From the NCBI GenBank assembly GCA_027296925.1, contig JAPUIP010000829.1:1-6287 (forward strand): DNA of 6,287 bases, read 5' to 3'. Shown piece after piece: positions 1-6,004 of the stretch; position 1 is the stretch's first letter; each line of letters starts with the position of its first letter. The stretch comes from Candidatus Poribacteria bacterium. GTDB taxonomy: Bacteria; Poribacteria; WGA-4E; PCPOR2b. The notes beneath the pieces were generated by a model. It searched no databases. It had not been told where the DNA came from and saw nothing but the letters and a program-made list of their open reading frames with translations. The position numbers and the translations under genes were made by a program.

Positions 1-682
1 CATTGTCGGGGGCAATCCCTATATCGATCGGATAACATCCCGCATCCTGGATTTGCGCATAGAGGCCGTAGCGATTGCTATCCCGAATCTTGCCCGGCTT
101 CAGCGCCTCGCCGAGCGGCGTGAGCTCATCTCCCGTGGAGACCACAGCAACCTTCGGGCGCCTGTAAACTTCCACTTCCAACCTGTTGAGAGACGCGAGC
201 ATCGCAATCTCGGGAGGGCGGATGAGCTTTCCTCTAGACATAACCAGATCGCCCGCCTTCACACTCTCGCCTGCGAATCGGACATTCTTATCTCTGTCTA
301 CCCCCTCAAAGATTGTAACTTTGTCCCCCTCCAAATGCGTGACTTCTTTCATCACAACGGCATCTGCGCCCTCCGGCATCATTGCACCTGTCATGATCAT
401 CGCCGCCTGTCCGCGTTGAATGCGCTTCGTTGGTGCATATCCCGCCGGTATGGTCTCGATGACCGGTAGTTGGGCCGGGTGCGCTTTGGAAGCGCCCGAC
501 ACATCGTCAGCGATCACCGCGAAACCGTCCATCGCCGAATTGCGAAACGGGGGGTTGTTCTCAGTAGCATAGACATCTTCGGCAAGGACATGCCCAAGGC
601 TGTCCAAAATGGCGCGGTTTTCTGTGGATAAAACGGGAACGGTGTCCAACATCCGGTGACGTGCCTCTCCGACACTTAACAT
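1..682 (-). CDS. moeA: Molybdopterin molybdenumtransferase MoeA (N-terminal 227 residues, runs off the left edge)
   Basis: MoeA inserts molybdate into adenylylated molybdopterin, a late cytoplasmic step of molybdenum cofactor synthesis. The reading frame is open from the ATG at 682-680 to the window edge and gives 227 residues of a protein that is usually about 400. Residues 1-170 match the MoeA N-terminal region: PPFRNSAMDGFAV at 44-56 carries the conserved Asp (D52, equivalent to E. coli D59), and MTGAMMPEGADAVV lies at 97-110. From residue 177 the MoCF-binding (MogA-like) fold begins, with VVSTGDEL at 180-187 and GKIRDSN at 197-203, both part of the substrate and nucleotide site. The start is supported by an AGGAG ribosome binding site 7 bases upstream. 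It lies 87 bases downstream of mobA on the same strand, consistent with one cofactor operon. Identification is firm; the C-terminal half is not visible. Confidence 0.96.
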   Translation of the reverse strand, partial: MLSVGEARHRMLDTVPVLSTENRAILDSLGHVLAEDVYATENNPPFRNSAMDGFAVIADDVSGASKAHPAQLPVIETIPAGYAPTKRIQRGQAAMIMTGAMMPEGADAVVMKEVTHLEGDKVTIFEGVDRDKNVRFAGESVKAGDLVMSRGKLIRPPEIAMLASLNRLEVEVYRRPKVAVVSTGDELTPLGEALKPGKIRDSNRYGLYAQIQDAGCYPIDIGIAPDN

Positions 683-769
683 AATGACTCTCCTCCCTTT
701 CCAGAGATTTATAATTTCATGGAATCGATATTGTGCGATGTTTAGTCATTCGGGCGTGGGCATTCGCAC

Positions 770-1435
770 TCAAGTTCTGCTAACGCCTAATACCTGCTCT
801 GCCTGTGCAAAGTCCTGGGGTGTATTAATGTTGAAAAATGAAAGCCCTCCCGAATCAAATTGCCGCCATTCGTCGGGTTCGACAATCCGAACGGAAATCC
901 GATCGTACAGTGCATGAACGCGCAATTCGCCTGCGGTAAGCATCTGATCGATGACCGGCAGGCACCGTTTCGAGTAAACGGCGGTTAGCGTCTGGTAGAC
1001 CGAAGCAGATTGCGCCGCTTCTCTAACGTATGGAACGACAGCATCGTACTCACCCAAGATGTCTATCAAATACGATAGAAGATTGGGTTGCAGTAGTGGC
1101 ATATCACAGCCCACACAGAGCGCGGCACCGTTTATCGCATAAGTCAATCCTGCGTGGATACCGCCTAACGCACCCATGTTTGGCGTAATATCCGCATGCA
1201 TCGGCAAACCCAAATGAGCGTAAAGATCTGGCGTATTCGTTATCAGCAGGAGCTCGTCGGTGACGACTTGCATCTGACGAATAACGTGCGCAATGATCTC
1301 CTCATCTCTCAAACGTATCAGCGCCTTGTTCGTGCCCATTCGGCGGCTGCGTCCGCCAGCAAGTATCACGCCTGTGACAATGCGGTTGGTGGCTTTCATC
1401 ATCAATCTTCCCATGTGTCCTTCTTGGTCTGACAT
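770..1435 (-). CDS. mobA: Molybdenum cofactor guanylyltransferase MobA
   Basis: MobA transfers GMP from GTP to Mo-molybdopterin, making the bis-MGD precursor used by DMSO-reductase-family enzymes such as nitrate reductases and formate dehydrogenases. The protein is cytoplasmic and belongs to the nucleotidyltransferase family. The signature loop LAGGRSRRMGTNK is at residues 25-37 and ends in the nucleotide-contacting Lys. GALGGI follows at 88-93, GCDMP at 109-113 with the Mg-binding Asp (D111), and FNINTPQDF at 201-209 near the C-terminus. The length of 221 is slightly above the roughly 195 of E. coli MobA, mostly from 15-20 extra residues at the N-terminus. The longest ATG start is given here, but its upstream region has no clear ribosome binding site. 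Met8 (after AGAAGGA) and Met12/Met13 (after GGGAAG) have better ones, so the true protein may begin at 1414, 1402 or 1399. It sits between the M28 peptidase gene and moeA. Confidence 0.94.
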   Translation of the reverse strand: MSDQEGHMGRLMMKATNRIVTGVILAGGRSRRMGTNKALIRLRDEEIIAHVIRQMQVVTDELLLITNTPDLYAHLGLPMHADITPNMGALGGIHAGLTYAINGAALCVGCDMPLLQPNLLSYLIDILGEYDAVVPYVREAAQSASVYQTLTAVYSKRCLPVIDQMLTAGELRVHALYDRISVRIVEPDEWRQFDSGGLSFFNINTPQDFAQAEQVLGVSRT

Positions 1436-1515
1436 ATTGTCTATGACGCAGAAATACCAGAGAACCAGGAATAATGGGTGCGAGGGTTCATCAATTCATG
1501 GGCGAACTGAACTTC

Positions 1516-2679
1516 TCAACGTTTGACAACTTGCCTGACAAAATGCACCAGCACATCCCCAACTCGCTGCAAGCTGTCCTCGTGAATCAGGTCGATCCGA
1601 TCTCGTTTAGAATGGATTTTCAAGGCCGCCCCACCCAAGCCCCCCGACGACAGCGTTACAGCTTCAAATCCACGGCTGGCGATCGGGAGCTGATCGTATC
1701 CGACGCCGGCTGGCGAGTAGATTTCCGATGCGTCGATGCCAATCTTCTGGCTGCTTGCGATGATGGCTTTCCCCAGTCTTCTACTTGTCATCACAGGTGG
1801 AATGCCGTAGCGCGTGATGAGGGTCAGTTTCCCAATCGCGCCGACCCCGTCGAGGTTAATGACGTAAGTCCGATCCGTGTCATAGCTGTCCTCGTGTCGT
1901 TGTATGTAACGGAGGGCGCCACACATCCCGTACTCTTCAGCCCCCGGCGATAGGAAGGTCAGACGGACCTTGTTGGTCAGCGGAGGTGCCGTAAGGCAAC
2001 GGGCGAGCTCAATCAAAACACCAACACCCGAAGCGTTATCAAATACGCCGGGGGAACGGTTTTGCGTGAAGTTGAATTGTAAAAGCAGGAGGCAAAAGCA
2101 GATACAGCCACCAATCGCCCAGATCAAGGGCGAAGGCAACGGCGCCTTCAAAAAGACCTGAATGAGGGTCATCAGCGTCAATCCGATCAACCCCGCGACA
2201 CCGACGCAGTAACATAACGCTCTCACTGCAATCGGCAACACTTGTGACTTCGAGTCGTAATGGGCAACGAAGATTAGATTGAAATCTGCGTCGGCAGCCG
2301 ACGCATGAGTAGCGACGACGTTTTTTGAAGTGTGTATTTTACCAACGTTGTATAACCATTCAAGCGATTTTTGCCAGCGCGTCAGTGCAAGCACGATTAG
2401 CAACATACCGGTGCACGAAAGGCTCGCAACAATTGGTTGGTTGGTACCCATCCAGCAGGCGGTTACCACGCCAGCAATGAATACAAATGAGAGCAAGCGC
2501 GGCAAGATCTCCGCTGGAAATCGGGTAAAGTCGAAGGGCTCTTCTACTACAGTTAATCCGAGGGCTTCAAGCTGCTCCACAATATAAGCCCTTGCTTTGA
2601 ACTCCCCGGCGGTCCCAGACGCTCTTGGAAAAGCAAGCTGAGTGATGTGATGATAAGCCCGCTGCGCATCAAACTTCAA
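1516..2679 (-). CDS. Membrane-embedded M28-family zinc metallopeptidase (TTG start)
   Basis: This is a predicted aminopeptidase-like peptidase of family M28 (two-zinc, Aminopeptidase S/PSMA type). All the usual metal-site positions are present: H140 and D142 in AHYDS, D214 in FDNASGVG, the adjacent pair E248-E249 in GAEEYG (general base and ligand), D277 in NLDGVG, and H356 in KIHSKRD. Four hydrophobic segments are visible at about 60-78, 82-101, 150-177 and 185-202. The last two fall inside the catalytic domain, between the first and second metal-ligand motifs. There is no cleavable signal peptide; residues 6-45 look like the usual M28 lead-in helices. The start codon is TTG: an in-frame stop lies 11 codons upstream and no ATG or GTG lies between. 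The GAGG upstream is about 11 bases away, so translation may be weak. It is the first gene of the minus-strand unit, and its substrate is unknown. Confidence 0.88.
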   Translation of the reverse strand: MKFDAQRAYHHITQLAFPRASGTAGEFKARAYIVEQLEALGLTVVEEPFDFTRFPAEILPRLLSFVFIAGVVTACWMGTNQPIVASLSCTGMLLIVLALTRWQKSLEWLYNVGKIHTSKNVVATHASAADADFNLIFVAHYDSKSQVLPIAVRALCYCVGVAGLIGLTLMTLIQVFLKAPLPSPLIWAIGGCICFCLLLLQFNFTQNRSPGVFDNASGVGVLIELARCLTAPPLTNKVRLTFLSPGAEEYGMCGALRYIQRHEDSYDTDRTYVINLDGVGAIGKLTLITRYGIPPVMTSRRLGKAIIASSQKIGIDASEIYSPAGVGYDQLPIASRGFEAVTLSSGGLGGAALKIHSKRDRIDLIHEDSLQRVGDVLVHFVRQVVKR

Positions 2680-2710
2680 GTGGGTATTGACCTCTTCGTG
2701 CGATAGAGTC

Positions 2711-2727
2711 TGTTATCAATCATAACA
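2711..2727. promoter_or_regulatory. Operator-like inverted repeat over the -10 box and start site
   Basis: A perfect inverted repeat, TGTTAT - 5 bases - ATAACA, covers 2711-2727. It contains the whole -10 box and the predicted transcription start of the minus-strand promoter. Length, symmetry and placement fit the binding site of a dimeric repressor. No regulator gene is in the window, and AT-rich inverted repeats of this size can occur by chance. Confidence 0.4.
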
Positions 2728-2747
2728 CTTTGAACTAGCCGCGTCAA
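2719..2747 (-). promoter_or_regulatory. Sigma-70-type promoter for the M28-mobA-moeA unit
   Basis: Read on the minus strand, the -35 box TTGACG (2747-2742) and the -10 box TATGAT (2724-2719) each match consensus at 5 of 6 positions and are exactly 17 bases apart. Transcription would begin near 2712, giving a leader of about 33 bases before the TTG start of the peptidase gene. No comparable promoter was seen in the short gaps before mobA or moeA, so it may serve all three genes. The prediction rests on sequence match only. Confidence 0.7.
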
Positions 2748-2786
2748 CAAAAAAGGGAGGGTTCGAGCAGATCTGCAAATGGACGG

Positions 2787-3721
2787 ATGAGAGGCGTCAA
2801 ATTCGGAGGACTCGGGTGGAGACCCCATACTAAAATCAGGCCTCCACCCGATAGATCTCCACCAGGAATCCAGTGGCGTTTGAGTGATCTAGCACGTCAC
2901 ATCGGTCCGGCTGTGAATTTCATCTCCTGGTATGACCATGCCACAAGGCGTTTCATTAGCTATTTTACAGATTTTCCAGAGGACTCACCTGCAAATAAAT
3001 CCGTTGAGGGCGGAGAAGGCTACATCGTCGTTGTAACAGAGCCCACAAATGTGACCTTTAAGGGGAAAGGGTGGAGCAATACGACACCTGCCGCACCATC
3101 CGGCCGGCACGTCAGTTCTGGTTGTTGATGGCACGCTCTTTGATGATAAAACCAGTACGCACCTCAACGGCGCGACCGTGATGTTCCGTAATCTTCGGAC
3201 CGGAGCGGTTGTTAACGATGTGACCGGTGAGTTAGGGGCATCAGGCACCTACACACGTTTGCCAATTTCAACGGTGAAAGCGTTGCTGATGTCGGCGATC
3301 TACTGGAAATGTCTGCATTCGATTCCGCCGGTCGCGCAATGATGGAGCCAACCGTTTATCACCTGGCCACCGATGACTTGCGAACCAATCGGATGACATT
3401 GGAGCCATTATGGGTTGCGCCGATTCCTAAAGAATTCGCGCTGCATAATAATTACCCGAATCCGTTCAATCCCGAAACCTGGATCCCTTACCAACTCGCA
3501 GAAAGTGGCAGTACCGCGATTGAGATTTATGATCTGTCTGGCCGGTTGGTTAGGAGGCTGGATTTCGGTTGCAAACTGCCGGGACTTATCTCAGTCGCGC
3601 TAGAGCTGCGTATTGGGACGGCAAAAATGCCTTGGGTGAATCGGTGACCAGCGGTGTCTATTTCTATCGGTTGAAGGCCGGTGCGTTTTCCGATGTGAAG
3701 AAAATGGTCATCCTGAAATAG
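2787..3721 (+). pseudogene. Decayed secreted protein gene with FlgD-like C-terminal sorting domain (at least three frameshifts)
   Basis: Four overlapping stretches of sensible protein follow one another in different frames. Piece one (2787-3128) holds WRLSDLARHIG through EGGEGYIVVV to about FKGKGW, a secreted-protein domain I associate with Poribacteria; recognisable sequence starts near 2865. Piece two (about 3112-3255, shifted) reads SVLVVDGTLFDD, then GATVMFRNLRTGAVV, like a carboxypeptidase-regulatory or Ig-like beta domain. Piece three (about 3258-3570, shifted again) runs from TFANFNGE to NYPNPFNPETWIPYQLA and IYDLSGRLVRRLDFG. Piece four (about 3572-3721) reads TAGTYLSRARAAYWDGKN and ends with SGVYFYRLKAG then MVILK and a stop. 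Pieces three and four together form the FlgD-Ig-like, type IX-like C-terminal tail of exported proteins. No convincing start or signal peptide is found, and about 310 codons are left of what is normally a longer protein. Sequencing indels could mimic this, but three separate sites without long homopolymers favour real decay. Confidence 0.82.
2812..2851. repeat. 10-bp perfect inverted repeat (hairpin) near the start of the decayed gene
   Basis: TCGGGTGGAG at 2812-2821 is exactly complementary to CTCCACCCGA at 2842-2851, with a 20-base gap. After one mismatch, two further pairs (C2823/C2824 with G2839/G2840) extend it inward. No T-run follows on either strand, so it does not look like a typical intrinsic terminator. 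It lies just before recognisable protein begins in the pseudogene and may be a remnant of an inserted palindromic element or an mRNA hairpin. Confidence 0.55.
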
Positions 3722-3755
3722 CGTCGCGGTTTGGGCACCCTGTTTGAATTAAGAG

Positions 3756-3811
3756 GGTTAGAAGATGGTGGGGCTGCAAATTTATCAGGTGGTTTCCTCA
3801 CACTTCTAACC
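3756..3811. repeat. 9-bp inverted repeat with 38-base spacer downstream of the decayed gene
   Basis: GGTTAGAAG at 3756-3764 is the exact reverse complement of CTTCTAACC at 3803-3811. It begins 35 bases after the stop of the decayed gene. The large loop and absence of a U-run argue against a standard terminator. It could be a weak transcript-end structure or a chance repeat. Confidence 0.35.
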
Positions 3812-3826
3812 TTCATCCTTATCACT

Positions 3827-3854
3827 CCCATCTGTTCCCGCTGTCCCCCTCCCC
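3827..3854 (-). other. Putative G-quadruplex motif on the minus strand (C-rich on plus)
   Basis: On the minus strand, four runs of three or more G (3854-3851, 3849-3845, 3839-3837, 3829-3827) are separated by loops of 1, 5 and 7 bases, which meets the usual quadruplex pattern. It lies in a pyrimidine-rich, G-poor stretch of about 70 bases, ending some 45 bases upstream of the -35 box of the stress-protein promoter. Formation in the cell is unproven. Confidence 0.45.
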
Positions 3855-3899
3855 TCCATCCACTCCTGTGAACCGGTCCGTGAAGTGCGCCTTTTTTGA

Positions 3900-3928
3900 T
3901 TGGCATGGCGTCATTTCTCTGCTATAAT
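3900..3928 (+). promoter_or_regulatory. Strong sigma-70-type promoter for the universal stress protein unit
   Basis: The -35 box TTGGCA (3900-3905, 5 of 6) and the -10 box TATAAT (3923-3928, 6 of 6) are separated by 17 bases. Transcription would start near 3935 and leave a leader of about 62 bases before the ATG at 3997. The next genes follow closely, so the promoter probably drives at least the stress protein and the TatT-type lipoprotein. Confidence 0.78.
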
Positions 3929-3935
3929 AAATTCA

Positions 3936-3955
3936 GTTTGAGGAATTTTTCAAAC
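3936..3955 (+). promoter_or_regulatory. Small inverted repeat at the 5' end of the usp transcript
   Basis: GTTTGA (3936-3941) and TCAAAC (3950-3955) form a perfect 6-bp stem around an 8-base gap, placed right at the predicted transcript start. It could be a 5' stem-loop that stabilises the mRNA or a half-site for a regulator. The stem is short and AU-rich, so it may not matter. Confidence 0.3.
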
Positions 3956-3996
3956 CATGACCGCGCTTATATCTTCTATCTGTATCGGAGGTTACT

Positions 3997-4854
3997 ATGT
4001 CCTCAACAAACCCCTCAGGTTCGAGCTTTGCCAAAATCCTATTAGGATTAGATGGTTCTAGTTACTCCCAGGCGGCGACAGAATTCGCTTGTCAAATCGC
4101 TCTGAAGCACAGCGCTGCGATTACCGGTGTTGCTGTGATTGACTTGCCAGACATCGAACGCGCGATTGGCCCGGCGCCCGTGGGTGGAATTCACTATGCC
4201 GAGCAAGCGGAACAACGCCTCCTGAAGCAAACCCAGGAGAAGGTGCAAGGTCTCCTTCAGAACTTTGAACAGGTTTGTCAATCGAAAAATATCAACTACG
4301 CCGTACATGCTGATACCGGACGGCCGTTTGAGGAAATTATCGAGGAGTCGAAATATCACGACTTCCTTGTGCTTGGGCAGAAAACCTTCTTTCGCTACAA
4401 TGTCGCGGATGAGCCGGGGGATACGCTGGACAGAATCCTCACGCGAGGTCTGACAGCGGTGTTGACCGTGCCGGATCAGGTCAGAGAAATCCGAAATGTC
4501 CTTGTCGCCTACGATGATAGTGTACAAGCCACCAGAACGATTCAGATGTTCCTGCTGCTCGGCATCTGGAACCAGTGTCAAATCACACTACTCAACGTCA
4601 ATGAAGACCTGAACCAAGGAAACGAGCTCCTCGACAGGTTACGTGATTACTTCGGAAGTTACGGAATTGAACCTGAAAAAGTCTGCTTAACAGGGAAGTC
4701 GGATGCTGTCCTCCTGTCCTACATCAACGAACATAACATAGATCTCCTGGTCATGGGAGCTTACGGAAAAACCCGGGTGGTCAATTTCTTCTTTGGCAGC
4801 GTGACCAAATCCATCCTTGAGAAAGCAGATATTCCGCTGTTTCTTTATCATTAG
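3997..4854 (+). CDS. Tandem-domain universal stress protein (UspA family)
   Basis: This cytoplasmic protein of 285 residues is made of two Usp domains, at about 12-159 and 166-285. The first opens with KILLGLDGSSYS (13-24), the usual beta-1 strand and Asp (D19). The second opens with NVLVAYDDS (167-175) and carries the complete ATP-binding signature G-2x-G-9x-G-S at G254, G257, G267 and S268 (within MGAYGKTRVVNFFFGS). In the first domain the matching region, LGQKTFF onwards (126-132), lacks this pattern, so probably only the second domain binds nucleotide. Such proteins bind ATP or other adenine nucleotides and modulate stress responses or partner proteins; the partner cannot be read from sequence. 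GGAGG lies 5 bases before the ATG, and the start is secure. It leads an apparent operon with the TatT-type gene 26 bases downstream. Confidence 0.93.
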   Translation: MSSTNPSGSSFAKILLGLDGSSYSQAATEFACQIALKHSAAITGVAVIDLPDIERAIGPAPVGGIHYAEQAEQRLLKQTQEKVQGLLQNFEQVCQSKNINYAVHADTGRPFEEIIEESKYHDFLVLGQKTFFRYNVADEPGDTLDRILTRGLTAVLTVPDQVREIRNVLVAYDDSVQATRTIQMFLLLGIWNQCQITLLNVNEDLNQGNELLDRLRDYFGSYGIEPEKVCLTGKSDAVLLSYINEHNIDLLVMGAYGKTRVVNFFFGSVTKSILEKADIPLFLYH

Positions 4855-4880
4855 TTAACTGCACGGTCCAACGAGGGAAA

Positions 4881-5837
4881 ATGGCAAGCCACTTCAAGAC
4901 AACTGCTTTCAAATCCTTTGTTGTCCTGATATTATTCAGCCTCATGGGATGTAGTGTCACCAAGCTCACGGTCAATCAAACCGTGAAGGTTTTCGCTGAG
5001 GCAGCGCAAACTTTCGACAAGGAGCATGATCTTGCACTGGCGGACGCCGGTATCATGGCGAACCTCAAGACGTTTGAGGGGCTGCTGGAGATTTCGCCGG
5101 ATAACGAAACGCTCCTGATTCTCACCGCTCGATCTTTCGCGTTGTATGCCTTTGCATTTGTTGAGGATAAGATGGAGCGCGCAGCGGCAAGGGGGGACTT
5201 CCGCACGGAAGCTGAGATGCGAGCACGTGCCATCGATTACTACGGGCGGAGTCGACAGTACGGGCTAAGGCTGCTATCAAGGTCAAATAGGGGGCTCACG
5301 CAAGTGCTTGATGGAGCGATTGAGCCGCTGGAGCGCACGCTGAAAAAGCTGAAGAAAAAGCACTTGCCTGCGCTCTTTTGGACGGCTTACGCCTGGGGTG
5401 GCTTGATTAACTTGCAGCAAGATGATCCGATGCATCTGGTCGATCTTGCGAAGGTGGAAGTGATGATGAAGCGTGTCATTACGCTCGATGAGACGTTCTT
5501 CTTCGGTGGGGCGCATCTGTTTTACAGCGTCTACTACGGCAGCCGTTCACCACAGCTTGGCGGCGAGCCGGAACTGGCGAAGGCGCATTTGCAAAAAGTG
5601 GATGCAATCAATGGTGGAAAGTTGCTCATCAGCAAGCTGTTTCTCGCTCGTTATTATGCCTATCCCACCCAGAATCGAGCGCTCTACCGGAAGGCGTTGC
5701 AGGAGATCCGCGACGCTTCAATTGATATTTTTCCAGAACAGCGAATCGCGAATGCGGTCGCCAAAGCGCGGGCCGAACGATGGCTTGCCCAAATCGATGA
5801 TCTTTTCGATGAAGAAGATTCTCATTCTTTTCAGTGA
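4881..5837 (+). CDS. TRAP transporter TatT component family lipoprotein
   Basis: The product, 318 residues, is a predicted periplasm-facing lipoprotein. Basic residues and a hydrophobic stretch (12-22) lead to the lipobox L21-M22-G23-C24, where Cys24 would be lipidated. The rest is almost all helical, as expected for the TPR-like repeats of TatT, the T component first described in Treponema pallidum (Tp0956) as the partner of the solute-binding protein TatP. Family hallmarks are FWTAYAWGGLINL at 166-178 and GGAHLFYSVYYGSRSPQLGG at 209-228, followed by the helix ELAKAHLQKVDA. AGGG lies just before the ATG (about 3-4 bases), a short spacing, and the gene starts 26 bases after the stress protein gene. 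No TatP/DctP, small or large membrane subunit is seen in the window, so its transporter must lie further right, be elsewhere, or not exist. The family call is strong; the ligand is unknown. Confidence 0.88.
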   Translation: MASHFKTTAFKSFVVLILFSLMGCSVTKLTVNQTVKVFAEAAQTFDKEHDLALADAGIMANLKTFEGLLEISPDNETLLILTARSFALYAFAFVEDKMERAAARGDFRTEAEMRARAIDYYGRSRQYGLRLLSRSNRGLTQVLDGAIEPLERTLKKLKKKHLPALFWTAYAWGGLINLQQDDPMHLVDLAKVEVMMKRVITLDETFFFGGAHLFYSVYYGSRSPQLGGEPELAKAHLQKVDAINGGKLLISKLFLARYYAYPTQNRALYRKALQEIRDASIDIFPEQRIANAVAKARAERWLAQIDDLFDEEDSHSFQ

Positions 5838-5973
5838 AAGGGAACACGCATTGGGAAGATATGCGCTGAAAGCCTATGATAGCGGCGTTGAATTTGATTA
5901 TCTCACAGAGGACGATAACTTCTTAGAACCTGTCGGATTTATCTGTGCAGAGTTTCACCAATCGAAAGATTGA
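5809..5973 (+). CDS. Possible small ORF overlapping the end of the TatT-type gene (hypothetical, 54 aa)
   Basis: An ATG at 5809 opens a 54-codon frame that overlaps the last 29 bases of the TatT-type gene in another frame. The predicted product begins MKKILILFSE and is acidic and well mixed in composition, with DYLTEDDNFLEP in its second half; no domain is recognised and no membrane segment is clear. No good ribosome binding site precedes it, so expression would need translational coupling. It fills most of the gap before the next gene. It may equally be a chance frame or a remnant, and I hold it as doubtful. Confidence 0.25.
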   Translation: MKKILILFSEREHALGRYALKAYDSGVEFDYLTEDDNFLEPVGFICAEFHQSKD

Positions 5974-6004
5974 ACCGGCTGTCTACTCGCCAAAAGAATG
6001 GCTG

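Noticed and set aside
53..469. Plus-strand open frame of 138 codons at the left end
   Set aside because: It is the opposite-strand shadow of moeA, whose minus-strand translation shows clear conserved motifs.
683..769. Possible riboswitch in the mobA-moeA gap
   Set aside because: The 87 bases are too short for the molybdenum cofactor RNA motif, and no convincing stems were found; only the ribosome binding site is clear.
1474..1953. Plus-strand open frame of 159 codons
   Set aside because: It lies antisense to the 3' part of the M28 peptidase gene, and its protein resembles no known family.
2767..2776. Palindrome GCAGATCTGC
   Set aside because: A single 10-bp palindrome with no partner site or promoter context; easily a chance event.
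2985..3248. Minus-strand open frame opposite the decayed gene
   Set aside because: It mirrors the plus-strand domain sequence and has a Pro/Ser/Arg-rich, unstructured look typical of shadow frames.
3880..3901. T-run (CCTTTTTTG) as an intrinsic terminator
   Set aside because: No stable GC-rich stem immediately precedes it on the plus strand, and it directly abuts the -35 box of the usp promoter.
4048..4581. Minus-strand open frame of 177 codons
   Set aside because: It is antisense to the universal stress protein gene, which has a strong ribosome binding site and family motifs.
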